64,000 nt of DNA from CAZKBP01 sp964551015 (GCA_964551015.1 CAZKBP010000025.1:23706-87705); one strand, 5' to 3'; counted from the stretch's first letter, positions 51,211 to 60,935 are shown. Translations and numbers: made by a program. Notes: generated by a model not told the origin, from the letters alone.

Positions 51211-51978
51211 TTATCTGGGAGCCATCCGAATGGCACCATCCAAGCGGATCGTCTCACCATTGAGCATGGAATTTTCTACAATTTGTTGGGCTAATTGCGC
51301 GTATTCGGCCGGTTCTCCTAAGCGAGAAGGAAAAGGCACTTGCTTGCCCAATGACTCTTTGGCCTCTTCTGGTAGAGCTGCTAGAAGAGGTGTATTGAAC
51401 AAACCCGGAGCAATCGTAACCACACGAATGCCACTGCGGGCTAAATCTCTGGCAATGGGTAGAGTCATTCCCACGATGCCTCCCTTGGAAGCAGCGTAAG
51501 CGGCTTGCCCCACCTGACCGTCAAAGGCAGCTACCGAAGCCGTATTGATGATGACTCCTCTTTCTCCTTGTGAATTGGGTTCGTTGCGTTCCATGGCGTG
51601 GGCAGCCAGGCGAATGACATTAAAAGTACCAATCAGATTCACTTGAATCACCTTATTGAAAGTGTCCAAAGGGTGGGGGCCTTCCTTACCCACGGTCTTG
51701 ATGGCGGCGGCTACTCCCGCGCAGTTAATGGCCACGTGGATCGCTCCGAAATTGCCGAGAGCTGTCTCCACAGCATTCTGTACCGCGGATTCATCAGCTA
51801 CATTAACTTTGAGGAACTGGGCGGCTTCCCCTAATTCTTGTGATAACGCATTGCCTTTTTCTTCGTTGAGATCAAGCAACAAGACCTGAGCGCCTTGGGC
51901 TACCAATCGTCGGGCGCAAGCTTCTCCCAATCCTGAAGCACCTCCCGTGATAAGTGCGGTTAAACCTTTTACTTCCAT
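51211..51978 (-). CDS. SDR dehydrogenase, 3-hydroxyacyl-CoA dehydrogenase type II (HSD10)-like
   Basis: A 255-residue SDR that follows the HSD17B10 pattern closely. It has TGGASGLGEACARRL (about 11-25), the NCAGVAAAIKT loop, LDTFNKVIQVNLIGTFNVIRL, INTASVAAFDGQVGQAAYAASKGG with the catalytic Ser and Tyr-Lys, and APGLFNTPLLAALPE. Members of this group oxidise 3-hydroxyacyl-CoA with NAD and take part in beta-oxidation or branched-chain degradation. It stands alone, so a direct link to the catabolic operon is only possible. Confidence 0.92.
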   Translation of the reverse strand: MEVKGLTALITGGASGLGEACARRLVAQGAQVLLLDLNEEKGNALSQELGEAAQFLKVNVADESAVQNAVETALGNFGAIHVAINCAGVAAAIKTVGKEGPHPLDTFNKVIQVNLIGTFNVIRLAAHAMERNEPNSQGERGVIINTASVAAFDGQVGQAAYAASKGGIVGMTLPIARDLARSGIRVVTIAPGLFNTPLLAALPEEAKESLGKQVPFPSRLGEPAEYAQLAQQIVENSMLNGETIRLDGAIRMAPR

Positions 51979-52082
51979 AAAAAATCTGTTTTAGAATTAG
52001 TGCGAATTGATTTTAAAATATCAATTTTAAGAGATTTTTTTGAAAAATATTGATGGAAGCGAAAAATTTAAAGGGCCTAACT

Positions 52083-52838
52083 CTAATATTCCTTCCCCAC
52101 CGAAGCCATTTGCTCTTCCGAAGCTGGCTCTAGCTCCCCATTATCCGCCCAGCGTTTCAGGCAAAAGTACTGCAGATTGTGTTTGCGCCCCGTAGAAGCC
52201 GTAAAACCCCAAATAGCCTGGGTCTGCCCTTCAAAAATATCATTCACCAAGTCTCGCTTGCCCTGATAAACCACTTCACCATCTAGGTAGACCGTGATTT
52301 TCTTGAGTTCAGGCTCCCAGCGAAAGCGAAAATTATGGAGATAATCGTCTTCCATATTAAACTCCTCGTCTTGGTTATTCCAGTAGGTTTCGTGAAAATT
52401 AGTTCCGTTTTCCAGATAAGCCACGTGGTCACAAGTGGGATCATTCTGACGATAGTTTTGATAAGTATCAAACTCAATCGCCACAGAAGGGGAGATAAAA
52501 TTGCCAGCCACATAATTTTTGCTCCAACGGCCATAACCCATGCATTCGCCCCAAGTACCGTAAGCATCAAAACCCCGTGGGTCATTATGAATGACAAAGG
52601 TAATCCCATCGGCTCCTTCGTCCTTATTGCCTAAGAAAATATCAAACTCAATTTCGAAGAAATTACTCAGGTTCAATTTCGTGGTATGATAGGCCAAACC
52701 TTCCATGTACTGTAGGTCGGGAGTAAGGCGAATACAATCGTTAGGCATGGTCTCGGCAGTTCCCATTAATTTGAATTGTTGTGACCAGCCTAGACTCGAG
52801 CAAAGACACAATAAGATTAGGCTCAAGAAAGCTCTCAT
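52083..52838 (-). CDS. Secreted L-type (legume-like) lectin domain protein
   Basis: A 251-residue exported protein. The ATG at 52838 gives a signal peptide (MRAFLSLILLCLCSSLGWSQ); an upstream start would add 27 residues before it. The rest is one L-type lectin domain: EIEFDIFLGNKDEGADGITF and FVIHNDPRGF near the start, VAIEFDTYQNYRQNDP with the metal-binding Asp (near 125), and LHNFRFRWEPELKKITVYLDG. A C-terminal helix-like tail follows without T9SS sorting motif. The domain probably binds carbohydrate at the cell surface. Confidence 0.85.
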   Translation of the reverse strand: MRAFLSLILLCLCSSLGWSQQFKLMGTAETMPNDCIRLTPDLQYMEGLAYHTTKLNLSNFFEIEFDIFLGNKDEGADGITFVIHNDPRGFDAYGTWGECMGYGRWSKNYVAGNFISPSVAIEFDTYQNYRQNDPTCDHVAYLENGTNFHETYWNNQDEEFNMEDDYLHNFRFRWEPELKKITVYLDGEVVYQGKRDLVNDIFEGQTQAIWGFTASTGRKHNLQYFCLKRWADNGELEPASEEQMASVGKEY

Positions 52839-53247
52839 AGTATATGATTTTGGGCGTTGAGAAGAATGTGATTTTCTGATAAAGTAGCTGTTTAGCTGCT
52901 TTTGTTTAAAGATAATCAAAAAAAATCAGGCTTGTGTCAACTGTATTTTTCTTTTCTATGAAATCTTAGTAAAACTTAACAAAAATTTAATAGTCTAGTC
53001 CTGTATTTTTAGGGAATTCTTGGACGAAGCATCCTAGCGTAGCCAACAAGCCCACAGCTTTACCAAACAAGGTCAGCATCTCGTGCTATCTTATCAAAAC
53101 AGATTTACTATCCTTTGTTTGTTTATTGAAATTTTTGCTAGAAAAGGAGGGACGCATTTAGAATCTGATGCCAACTATCATGTCTAGAAATCATCGAAAA
53201 GACTACAGATTACCCGAAAAAATTAGTATTATTGCAAAAGCGTAGAA

Positions 53248-53280
53248 TAAAAAAAGTGCAGTGTTGGCAGCACTGCACTC
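53248..53280 (-). terminator. Orphan minus-strand terminator
   Basis: GTGCAGTG pairs with CACTGCAC around a short loop. On the minus strand it is followed by six T. The nearest minus-strand gene that could use it begins beyond the primase gene, so a short antisense or regulatory RNA is possible. Confidence 0.5.
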
Positions 53281-53491
53281 TCCGAAGGTTAAAAAGCAAG
53301 TAGGTTATTGTCAAGTGTCTTACTTACTTCATAAAAAGTCGCATTGAGGAGGATAACGAGTTTCTGCGCTATCACTATCAAATACCTTCGTTTCTGTTTT
53401 ACTATATCGCAAAACTAATAAAAAGTTTTGGATTAAAAAAGTATTTGGCAGTGATATTAGGGCGTAGAAGTCATTTCTAAGTCCTGATTGT

Positions 53492-53573
53492 CAATAAGCT
53501 GGCAACTTATTGGCGACTCCTCGAGGAGAATTTCTCCGGCGATTCTTTTTGTGTTTCCAAATACACTTGGCAC
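53492..53573. promoter_or_regulatory. Cluster of palindromes before the primase-helicase gene
   Basis: Three structures lie within 50 bp: CAATAAG/CTTATTG (53492-53498 and 53506-53512), CTCCTCGAGGAG (53517-53528) and GGAGAA-T-TTCTCC (53525-53537). Two GGCGA direct repeats and an imperfect TGTG...CACA palindrome (53550-53574) follow. The arrangement resembles operator or replication-control regions, but no iteron set is present. Confidence 0.4.
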
Positions 53574-53585
53574 AATTTCAATTTT

Positions 53586-56500
53586 TTGATCGTGTCCAAG
53601 CAAATTAGCACGCTAAACCAAGCATTACAAACAGCCATCCTTCAGGATGGTGGAGAGGCCGTTTTTCGGCATTATGGTTTCACTCCCAGCCGCCGTCCTC
53701 AGCGAATAAACCCTTTTCGGGAAGAGCGCACCTCTTCTTTTTACATCACGGCCAAGTTTGGGAAAGTCATCTTCAAAGACTTTGGCGACGACAGCATCAA
53801 GGGAGATTGTCGCAAATTCGTAGAACTCTATGAGCATGTAGATTATGCCCAAGCTTTTCGCATTCTCTGCCAGATTTATGGTCTGGCCGATTTTCAGATC
53901 GAGGCTCGGCCAGCTCCTGTCAAGAAAAAATCTCCTAAAAAGACTAAGCCTTCAGAACCTCATTTTTCCAAAAAACTACTACACATCGAGTTCAAAGATT
54001 TTAGCGAGGAAGAACTCGAGTTTTGGAAACAAAAAGGCCAAATTGATCTAAACACCCTCCAAAGCAACCGAGTATTCTCTGTCCGAGCCTTCCAAGTACA
54101 GACCGAAGAAAATCGTAGCAGAGAGTTTGTCAATCTCTCCTTTGTTTTTGCTTATGAGATTGTGCCCGGGCAAGCCTACAAACTGTATATGCCTAAGCCT
54201 GCTTATCGGGTCTATGCCCCCGCCAAAACGGTCTTTCTGCCTAGCTTGGAGCCTGCCCGCGAGGCTTTCGGGCAAGCATATAGCTATTGCTTTGGTCTGG
54301 ATACGATCTGCGCTCAAAAGCCCTTAATTCTCTGCGCAGGGGAGCCGGATTGCCTAGCTCTGAAGAGTGCCGGCTATAATGCCTTCACGCTGGGAGATGA
54401 ACGAGGCAAAATTCCAGATTTTGTGATGGAGCAACTCAAAGCCAGAGGATTCAAGGGCAAGGAGGGCAATCATCCCTTTCTTTCGGTGGTTTATGACACG
54501 GATTACACAGGCTTGAAAGCGGCTCAGCAACTAGCCGATACTTATGGTTGCCAACGATTACTTTTGCCCAAGCTTTTCCAGCAAAAAAGTAAAGAAGCTC
54601 CCAAGCCCCAGCAAAATGATATTTGTGATTATCTAAATCTCTACGGGTGGGATACGGAGTTAAAGCTCCTGCTCAGCCAGCAAATCTATGCGATTCAAGA
54701 TTATCGCTTAAAACAAATACCCCATTTCCAAGTAAAAAAATATTTATCTGAAAAAAGCGAATTATTAGCTGAATTTATTCGCCAGCATCCACGCGTACAG
54801 GCCGATGCCGACGCAGGAATTGGCAAAACCCACACCATGCTCGTGGAAATGCCCAAGCGTTTGAAGAAAACCATTCTTTTTGCCGTACCCTTTGCCCTGC
54901 AGGTAGAGCAAATTGAGAAAGAATACCAAGACCAAACAGAAGATTTGGTTTGCTTTCATAATGCCAGTTTAAGACAAATCGATGCCGAAGAAGAAGCTTT
55001 CTACGGTCAGCCCGTCGGTCAGGTCAATGTCTGTACTTATGATCGAATTCAGCAAGTCTATGAACGCTTGGAGAAAGAACCAGCACGAGAAATACTCGTG
55101 GTGGTTGATGAAAGCCACCTTTTGACAAGTGAATACGCCTACCGAACCCGTGCCATTCACGATGTGCTATCCGTTTGCCAAAGAGCCGAGCGAGTCGTTT
55201 ATCTCTCGGCCACACCTGATTATAGCCTCTGCCAATTCTCGGGTTTTCGCTTGATTCGTTTTCAGCGAAAGATCAATCCTGAAATTCAGTTGACGGCCTT
55301 TGATTACCAAGGCGAACCTAAAAAGGCTTTACTAAGGCTGCTTTTGGATCATATTTCCCAACAAAAAAATACCTCAGATACGACGATCATTCGGCTAAAT
55401 AACAAAACGCTGGCAAAAGTTGCGGCTAACTTACTCATCCAAAAGAAGCTTTACCAACCCGAAGAAATTGATTTTGTATTTAGCGAAAAGCGCAAAGGCT
55501 TTAGTACCCCTGCTAAGGAAAGCATTGTGCAAGAATCCTTGATTCCAACTCAGGTGAAATTGCTCTTTGTAACTTCTTGCTTTGACTGCGGAATCAATAT
55601 CCAAAATAGCCAAATTGGGCGAATTATTAGTTTTGAAACCCGCTATACGGATAATTGCAAGGATACTTTCAAGCAACTGATCGCGCGTTTTCGCTCCCTG
55701 AAAAAAGTTCAAGTGTGGGTTTGCAAGCCAGCCCGTTATCAGGAATTGCCCCACCTCAAATCTAAATTTGATCTGTACCAAAGGCTGGTAAGAGATGCCC
55801 AGAATAAGCTAGATCTGCTGGCTTACAATGATCCGCATTATTGCCAAAAGATTGACCAACAAGTACAAGATATAGATCGTTTTGGCCTTTATACGCCGCG
55901 TACGCCCAAATACATCAAAGCAAATCGGGATATTTCGGCCACTTACAAGCTGCTGCTAAAAAACCAGCAAACAGATCAATACCAGATTAATTACAACTAC
56001 GTTCGCTTCTCTCTCAAAGAATACGAGCGTAAAAATCTTAATAGCCACCGTTTTTACACAGATTTGCATCGGGAGTTGCCCAATCTCGTACTGGTGAATC
56101 GTGAAAAACTTTTGGCCGATAAAAAAGACCAAAACCATCGGGTACTCAAGGAAATGATCCAAACGGCCAAGGATCAGAAACAAAGCCGTATTGAACAAAT
56201 ATGCACGCTGATCCAGCAAAAACCTGAAGCCTTCTTCGATGCCGTTCACGCAGAGTATCGGGACGTAGCCCTGCGGGAAAAAATCAAGCAAAACTTCAGC
56301 GTCAATCCCAGCCGCTTAGCTCCCAAGCTCGAAGATTTGATGAAAGAATTAGAGCCTGAAAAAACGGAAGAATTAAAGGATAAAGAAGCCAGTGTAGCCA
56401 TTCAGCAGTACGACGAAGAAATTATCACACTGAGTCATCGCTATTTTTATTTGAAAGAATTACTCATTCCACCCGGCAAGATTCCCGATTTGCTCCAAAC

Positions 56501-57338
56501 TCACGCGAGTGAAGTAAATTACGGCTATCTCACCAAAACTCTGGTCAATCATATCAATCTCTTTGCGAAACAGCAAGCGGGCAAACAAGCCAGCAATTTG
56601 ATTCGGGATTTTCGCAAATTAGAAGATATCCAATGGTTAGAATTACTCTTAGACCAAGTTCCAGATTTCTCCCCGAGCCAGTATCAGCAAAAGAAAAGCA
56701 CCAAGCTCAAAGCCCAGTGGCAAAGCCTGACCTATGACCTCAAAATGCTCGAGTACGAGCAAGGAAATCTTTTGGCAAGATGGCTGGATTTGCTTCTAAA
56801 AATCCAGACAGGACAAAAACTAAAATCTCAACTCAGAAGCATCCGCCGAAAGCTCAGAACAATGAACCGGAAAATTCAAAAAACTCAATCCCGAATCCAG
56901 AAAGCAAAACAAAAGCATGAACATAGTCAAATTCGAGGCTTTGAAGTAGAAGCACTCTCCAAGCAAATGAACCAACTCCGAACCCACCGGGCTGATTGGC
57001 AAGGTGCTCGGGCTAATCTGCGCTTACTCAGCTCGCTCTACGAATTAAAAACTTCCAAAAGAGCTGTCTTGCAAGCCGATCAATCGGGGAAAACCCAATA
57101 TCAGGAAAAAGTACTGGTGCAAATCGCCCAACGAAAATACTTGCCGGATGTCTTGGCTGAATTTGGCTTCTCCGAAAAAGAAATCAAAAATTATATGGAG
57201 CATCTGGGCTATCAAATCCGATTAGATTTGGCAGAAAACAGCAGATTTTTGTCAGAAAATGCAAAGAAATCGAGCCAAGCAGCTAATCATGTTCATGTCA
57301 CTCGAAGTGATTGGAGCGAGAAGTACAGCAGTTCTTAG
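53586..57338 (+). CDS. Primase (Toprim)-helicase fusion, 1250 aa
   Basis: A large replication protein. The N-terminus (about 10-95) resembles a primase CHC2-like zinc domain but with the cysteines lost (NPFREERTSSFYI, KVIFKDFGDDSIKG). A Toprim domain follows with Glu in LILCAGEPDCLAL (near 251) and DTD in VVYDTDYTG (near 304). A helicase region shows Walker A DAGIGKTHT (near 408), a DESH box (VVVDESHLL, near 507), motif III VVYLSATPD (near 541) and a late QLIARFRS motif VI (near 700). This order resembles viral origin-binding helicases (Herpes_ori_bp type). The last 450 residues are basic and coiled-coil rich. The start is TTG at 53586 or GTG at 53592. It could replicate a plasmid or mobile element; phage origin is also possible. 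Confidence 0.8.
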   Translation: MIVSKQISTLNQALQTAILQDGGEAVFRHYGFTPSRRPQRINPFREERTSSFYITAKFGKVIFKDFGDDSIKGDCRKFVELYEHVDYAQAFRILCQIYGLADFQIEARPAPVKKKSPKKTKPSEPHFSKKLLHIEFKDFSEEELEFWKQKGQIDLNTLQSNRVFSVRAFQVQTEENRSREFVNLSFVFAYEIVPGQAYKLYMPKPAYRVYAPAKTVFLPSLEPAREAFGQAYSYCFGLDTICAQKPLILCAGEPDCLALKSAGYNAFTLGDERGKIPDFVMEQLKARGFKGKEGNHPFLSVVYDTDYTGLKAAQQLADTYGCQRLLLPKLFQQKSKEAPKPQQNDICDYLNLYGWDTELKLLLSQQIYAIQDYRLKQIPHFQVKKYLSEKSELLAEFIRQHPRVQADADAGIGKTHTMLVEMPKRLKKTILFAVPFALQVEQIEKEYQDQTEDLVCFHNASLRQIDAEEEAFYGQPVGQVNVCTYDRIQQVYERLEKEPAREILVVVDESHLLTSEYAYRTRAIHDVLSVCQRAERVVYLSATPDYSLCQFSGFRLIRFQRKINPEIQLTAFDYQGEPKKALLRLLLDHISQQKNTSDTTIIRLNNKTLAKVAANLLIQKKLYQPEEIDFVFSEKRKGFSTPAKESIVQESLIPTQVKLLFVTSCFDCGINIQNSQIGRIISFETRYTDNCKDTFKQLIARFRSLKKVQVWVCKPARYQELPHLKSKFDLYQRLVRDAQNKLDLLAYNDPHYCQKIDQQVQDIDRFGLYTPRTPKYIKANRDISATYKLLLKNQQTDQYQINYNYVRFSLKEYERKNLNSHRFYTDLHRELPNLVLVNREKLLADKKDQNHRVLKEMIQTAKDQKQSRIEQICTLIQQKPEAFFDAVHAEYRDVALREKIKQNFSVNPSRLAPKLEDLMKELEPEKTEELKDKEASVAIQQYDEEIITLSHRYFYLKELLIPPGKIPDLLQTHASEVNYGYLTKTLVNHINLFAKQQAGKQASNLIRDFRKLEDIQWLELLLDQVPDFSPSQYQQKKSTKLKAQWQSLTYDLKMLEYEQGNLLARWLDLLLKIQTGQKLKSQLRSIRRKLRTMNRKIQKTQSRIQKAKQKHEHSQIRGFEVEALSKQMNQLRTHRADWQGARANLRLLSSLYELKTSKRAVLQADQSGKTQYQEKVLVQIAQRKYLPDVLAEFGFSEKEIKNYMEHLGYQIRLDLAENSRFLSENAKKSSQAANHVHVTRSDWSEKYSSS

Positions 57339-57386
57339 TTTTTTATTGCTAGTGGTTAGCTGCAGTGATAATACAACAATAACACA

Positions 57387-60300
57387 CTAAATCTGATTAG
57401 GAATCACGATCTGAATGCGTGTTCCTTTTCCGAAAGTACTACTGATTTGGATTTGCCCGTGGAGCTTATCTACGGTTTGCTTGACGATGTACATGCCCAA
57501 GCCAGAGCCGTCTGATTTGCTGGTGGCTCGGTAAAACATATCAAAGATTTTGTCCAGATGCTCTTGCTCGATGCCAATGCCATTATCCTTGAAGGTAATG
57601 ATCGCTTCCATCGGATAGAGTTGAATCTGAACATTTACATAATTTCGTTTGGCGTGTGGATTGGCGTATTTGTAGGCATTGGAGATGATATTGCTAAAAA
57701 TAATTCGGAGCCGCAGATAATCACTCTGAAAAATGGCGTCTTCAGGCAGAATTTCAATATTTAACTTAATCCGACTAAAATTCTCCAAATACTCTAGATC
57801 GGCTTGACAGCTTTTGATAATTTCTTCAAAATCAATCACCTCCGATTGCAGTTCGGAGCGATTGGCTTTGGCATAATTGAGCATCGAGCGAATAAACTCG
57901 TCTAACTTCAGTACCCGATTTTCGATCAAGCGAATATATTCCATCTGTTGGGCGGGCTGCTCTTCAATTTTGATAACACTAATCAACCCCAAGATAGTGG
58001 TGAGGGGAGAGCGTAAATCGTGCGAGGTTTTATAAACCAATTGGTCCAGCTCGAAATTTCGGTCAGAGAGTTCATCGAGGGCGCGTTTGAGTTCTTCTTG
58101 CTGGGCGAGTAGCTCTTCGTTGGTAGAAGCGAGTTCTTCTTCCTGCACTTCTAATTCTTGATTGCGGATCATTAGCTCTTCATTGAGCAGATTTAAGTTT
58201 TGTTGTTGCTGATTACGCTCAGTAATATCTTGGAAAAGCATCTGTACGGCTTTGGTGCCATCGTAGATGATGGGGGAGCCCACGATTTCCACATCGATTA
58301 TTTGTTGATCCAAGCGGATAAATTTTTCTTCTTCTTTTTCGGTTGTAAGGTAATCTTCTAAAATGCGTTGATTTCTTTCTTGATTAATTTTACTAAAATC
58401 GGGATGGATGAAGTCATACAAATTTTTGCCGATTAAGTCTTGGAGCTGAGAAGTTCCTAAGATTTCGGCGGCTTCGGGATTGGCAAAGAGAATAGATTTT
58501 CCATCTGAAACTAGAATCCCTACCGGTGAGAGCTCCACCAACAGACGGTGTTTTTTCTCACTTTCTTTGAGGGCTTGCTCGATTTCTTTTTTGTGGCTGA
58601 TATCGCTGGAAGTGCCAATAATCTGTAGAGGATTACCGTCTGCATCTCGGTTAAAAATCATTTCACGGGTCAGGAGCCACACCCAGTGTCCGGCTTGGTG
58701 CTGCACTCGGTACTCTATTTCCCAAATATCATCCTCTTCGGCTCTGGAAAGACGATCATAATGGCGAATCACGTCCGTCAGATCATCTGGATGTACACGC
58801 TGGATGACCTGCGTACGATCCATCTGCTTAAACTCCTCGATGGTATAGCCTAGAATTTTCTCGATACTGCGGTTGGTATAAATATTTTGGCGGGAGGGAA
58901 GATCGTGAATAAAGATAATACCTGGGTTGGCATCCGTAATCTTCTGAATAAAATGTAGGTTATCGGCCAGTAATTGTTCGGAGTGTTTCTGTTCGGTAAT
59001 GTTTCGGGCAGCGGCAAAAATGATTCGTTCTTCGGGTACCGACTGCGCTGTCCAGTTGAGCCAGTGATATTTTCCGTCTGCACCTTGATAGCGGTTATTA
59101 AAAAGAATGGCGGTTTTGCCTTCCATGATTTCCAAGGATTCTTTCTCCGTCAAAAGTTGATCTTGGGGATGAACCATACTTAGGAAAGATTTTCCGATTA
59201 AATCCTTCTCTTCATAGCCTAATACACGGTTCCAATTTTGGTTGATTTTAATAAAATTGCCTTTGAAATCAATCAAACAAAGCAAATCAGCACTCACCGA
59301 AAAGAGCTTTTCCATCTGGATTTGTGCCTTCTTCTGCTCGCTGATATCCATCGTGATATTGATGATATACTCGATATTTCCTTGGGCGTCTTCGCTAAAA
59401 ACGGCACTGTAGGTTTTGACCCAAACCCATTCCAAACGATGATTCCGAACGCGATACTCATAGGCCACGGTTTGGCGTGTACCATCTTTTTGCCAGTTTT
59501 CACGCATTTGTTGGTTTTTTTCTCCCACGAGAGAGCGATCTTCGGGATGGATTCTCTGTTTGATCCACGTGCGGCCTTTTTCGGATAATTCTTGTGCGGT
59601 GAAGCCTAAAATGCTCTCTATCGCACTACTCACGTAGAAGTAAGCCTCTCTTTGAGGATGATACAAGGTGATAATTCCCGGAATGTTCTCCGTTATTCGC
59701 TCGATAAAGTATTTAGAACGGAGTAATTCTTCTTCAATAGCTTTGCGTTCGGTAATGTCGTTGACAAGCATCAAGGCACCTGCATATCCATCTCCTCGCT
59801 GAATGGGGCTGGAAGAAACCAAAGTCCAGATGGCCTCTTGATTTTTACTCAAAAAACAAAAGTCGTATTGCTCCGAGATGCCCTTTTTTCTTCGTTCTAT
59901 ATTGGTTTTGGCGTAATAACGCGTTTCTTCATCCATAAAATCAAAAAAGTCTCTCCCCTGCATTTCTTCGGGTGTGTAGCCTAAGATTTGTGCCATAATC
60001 TGATTGACATAGAGCGTGCGATTGCGCGCATCAATGACCCATACGCCTTCTTGGGTATTTTCTATTAATTCTTGGTAAAAACGAGGCTCCTTAGGGTCGA
60101 GTTGGTCAAAGGCAGTCGCCAACCACTTCGATGAAAAAGCAGGAATGGCCTGAGGCAAGAAATGATTACTCAGTTGGGCAGCACGCGAACGAGATCGTGG
60201 GACAGAACTAGACAAGCTAGGTTCTAGACAGAGCAGTGCTTCTTTCCACTCCTCCGGATGTTGCTGTAAATAAGCCTGATATTCTTGAAAATGCTTTAAT

Positions 60301-60407
60301 CCCAAACATTGCCAGCGATTTTGTAATGCTTCAGTCCACGCCTCCTCTTCCCTTTCCAATATTTGATGTTTGATCTGGTCGAGTAACTCTGTCAACATTT
60401 TTTTCAT
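57387..60407 (-). CDS. Multi-PAS sensor histidine kinase (1006 aa)
   Basis: A soluble hybrid-free sensor kinase. After an N-terminal helical region (about 1-115, maybe RsbRD-like) come five PAS domains (about 115-235, 240-360, 365-485, 488-610 and 615-740). Each has the usual PAS/PAC pattern, for example TLYVNQIMAQILGYTPEEMQ and WVWVKTYSAVF. A coiled coil (NEELMIRNQELEVQEEELAS) leads to the HisKA helix with His in YKTSHDLRSPLTTIL (near 790). The ATPase domain has an N-box (FSNIISNAYKYANP), a G1 box (FKDNGIGIEQEHLDKIFDMF) and a G2 box (GSGLGMYIV). No membrane span is seen, so it senses an intracellular signal, perhaps light, redox or a ligand. Its regulator is not adjacent. Confidence 0.93.
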   Translation of the reverse strand: MKKMLTELLDQIKHQILEREEEAWTEALQNRWQCLGLKHFQEYQAYLQQHPEEWKEALLCLEPSLSSSVPRSRSRAAQLSNHFLPQAIPAFSSKWLATAFDQLDPKEPRFYQELIENTQEGVWVIDARNRTLYVNQIMAQILGYTPEEMQGRDFFDFMDEETRYYAKTNIERRKKGISEQYDFCFLSKNQEAIWTLVSSSPIQRGDGYAGALMLVNDITERKAIEEELLRSKYFIERITENIPGIITLYHPQREAYFYVSSAIESILGFTAQELSEKGRTWIKQRIHPEDRSLVGEKNQQMRENWQKDGTRQTVAYEYRVRNHRLEWVWVKTYSAVFSEDAQGNIEYIINITMDISEQKKAQIQMEKLFSVSADLLCLIDFKGNFIKINQNWNRVLGYEEKDLIGKSFLSMVHPQDQLLTEKESLEIMEGKTAILFNNRYQGADGKYHWLNWTAQSVPEERIIFAAARNITEQKHSEQLLADNLHFIQKITDANPGIIFIHDLPSRQNIYTNRSIEKILGYTIEEFKQMDRTQVIQRVHPDDLTDVIRHYDRLSRAEEDDIWEIEYRVQHQAGHWVWLLTREMIFNRDADGNPLQIIGTSSDISHKKEIEQALKESEKKHRLLVELSPVGILVSDGKSILFANPEAAEILGTSQLQDLIGKNLYDFIHPDFSKINQERNQRILEDYLTTEKEEEKFIRLDQQIIDVEIVGSPIIYDGTKAVQMLFQDITERNQQQQNLNLLNEELMIRNQELEVQEEELASTNEELLAQQEELKRALDELSDRNFELDQLVYKTSHDLRSPLTTILGLISVIKIEEQPAQQMEYIRLIENRVLKLDEFIRSMLNYAKANRSELQSEVIDFEEIIKSCQADLEYLENFSRIKLNIEILPEDAIFQSDYLRLRIIFSNIISNAYKYANPHAKRNYVNVQIQLYPMEAIITFKDNGIGIEQEHLDKIFDMFYRATSKSDGSGLGMYIVKQTVDKLHGQIQISSTFGKGTRIQIVIPNQI

Positions 60408-60491
60408 GAGGGCTCATTCATTTTTTGTTTGAGCGATACGCTCAATTTCTTTTCAAAAAGATAAGCGAGTCTTCTGGGCGCAGCCTGAGGA

Positions 60492-60719
60492 TTGATTAGT
60501 CCTGACATAGGCCGACTCGTGCTTAAAAACCACAGGTTGATTCCTGATGATTGGTTTTTGGCAAAAATTTTTACTTTGCTTTATGCACAAAAGCATTTAA
60601 AATTTTGCGGTTTTGTGACTAGAGAAGCCACAAAGTATTTGAAAGATGAGATGCTGAAGAAAAACTCTATTGATATAGTGAATACGGATAAAACCGAACA
60701 ATGCTTCCTTAAAAACTAA
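60492..60719 (+). CDS. Doubtful small ORF (75 aa)
   Basis: A reading frame starting at TTG, without a good internal ATG until residue 54. Composition is moderately protein-like (DDWFLAKIFTLLYAQKHLKF, REATKYLKDEMLKKNS), and the stop is only four bases before the ATG of the next frame. No family is recognised, and the unusual start lowers confidence. Confidence 0.25.
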   Translation: MISPDIGRLVLKNHRLIPDDWFLAKIFTLLYAQKHLKFCGFVTREATKYLKDEMLKKNSIDIVNTDKTEQCFLKN

Positions 60720-60723
60720 AAAA

Positions 60724-60935
60724 ATGAAAAATTATACATCACTTAGGTTTGATTTACCCGCTTGTTTGCTCATCTGTACGGTTACCGTGTTATATCCTTA
60801 TACTTATTACATTGAGCATTTACTCGATCTAAATAAACTAGTGTTTGCCGTGTAGGAAGTGTTAAAAATTGATTTTTGCTCAACTTGCTCTTCATAACAG
60901 TGGCCGCCCTGCTGGCTTCTTTTTTAGAATATTAA
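60724..60935 (+). pseudogene. Broken small membrane protein
   Basis: MKNYTSLRFDLPACLLICTV is followed by a membrane-like span (about 12-32) and a charged loop, then a stop at codon 44. Thirteen codons later, one frame over, comes another clear span (LLNLLFITVAALLASFLEY) ending in TAA. A single stop and a one-base shift in a T run would join the pieces into a protein of about 70 residues with two spans. Confidence 0.3.

Larger units (their letters stand above)
52839..53585. other. Intergenic region upstream of the primase-helicase
   Basis: About 745 bp, mostly without coding signals. A strong minus-strand terminator (AGTGCAGTG/CACTGCACT, 53248-53280, followed by T) has no gene upstream on that strand, so it may end a small RNA. 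From 53492 to 53573 a group of palindromes precedes the gene. Confidence 0.45.

Noticed and set aside
53174..53248. 25-codon ORF before the orphan terminator
   Set aside because: Very short, no clear ribosome-binding site and no support from context.
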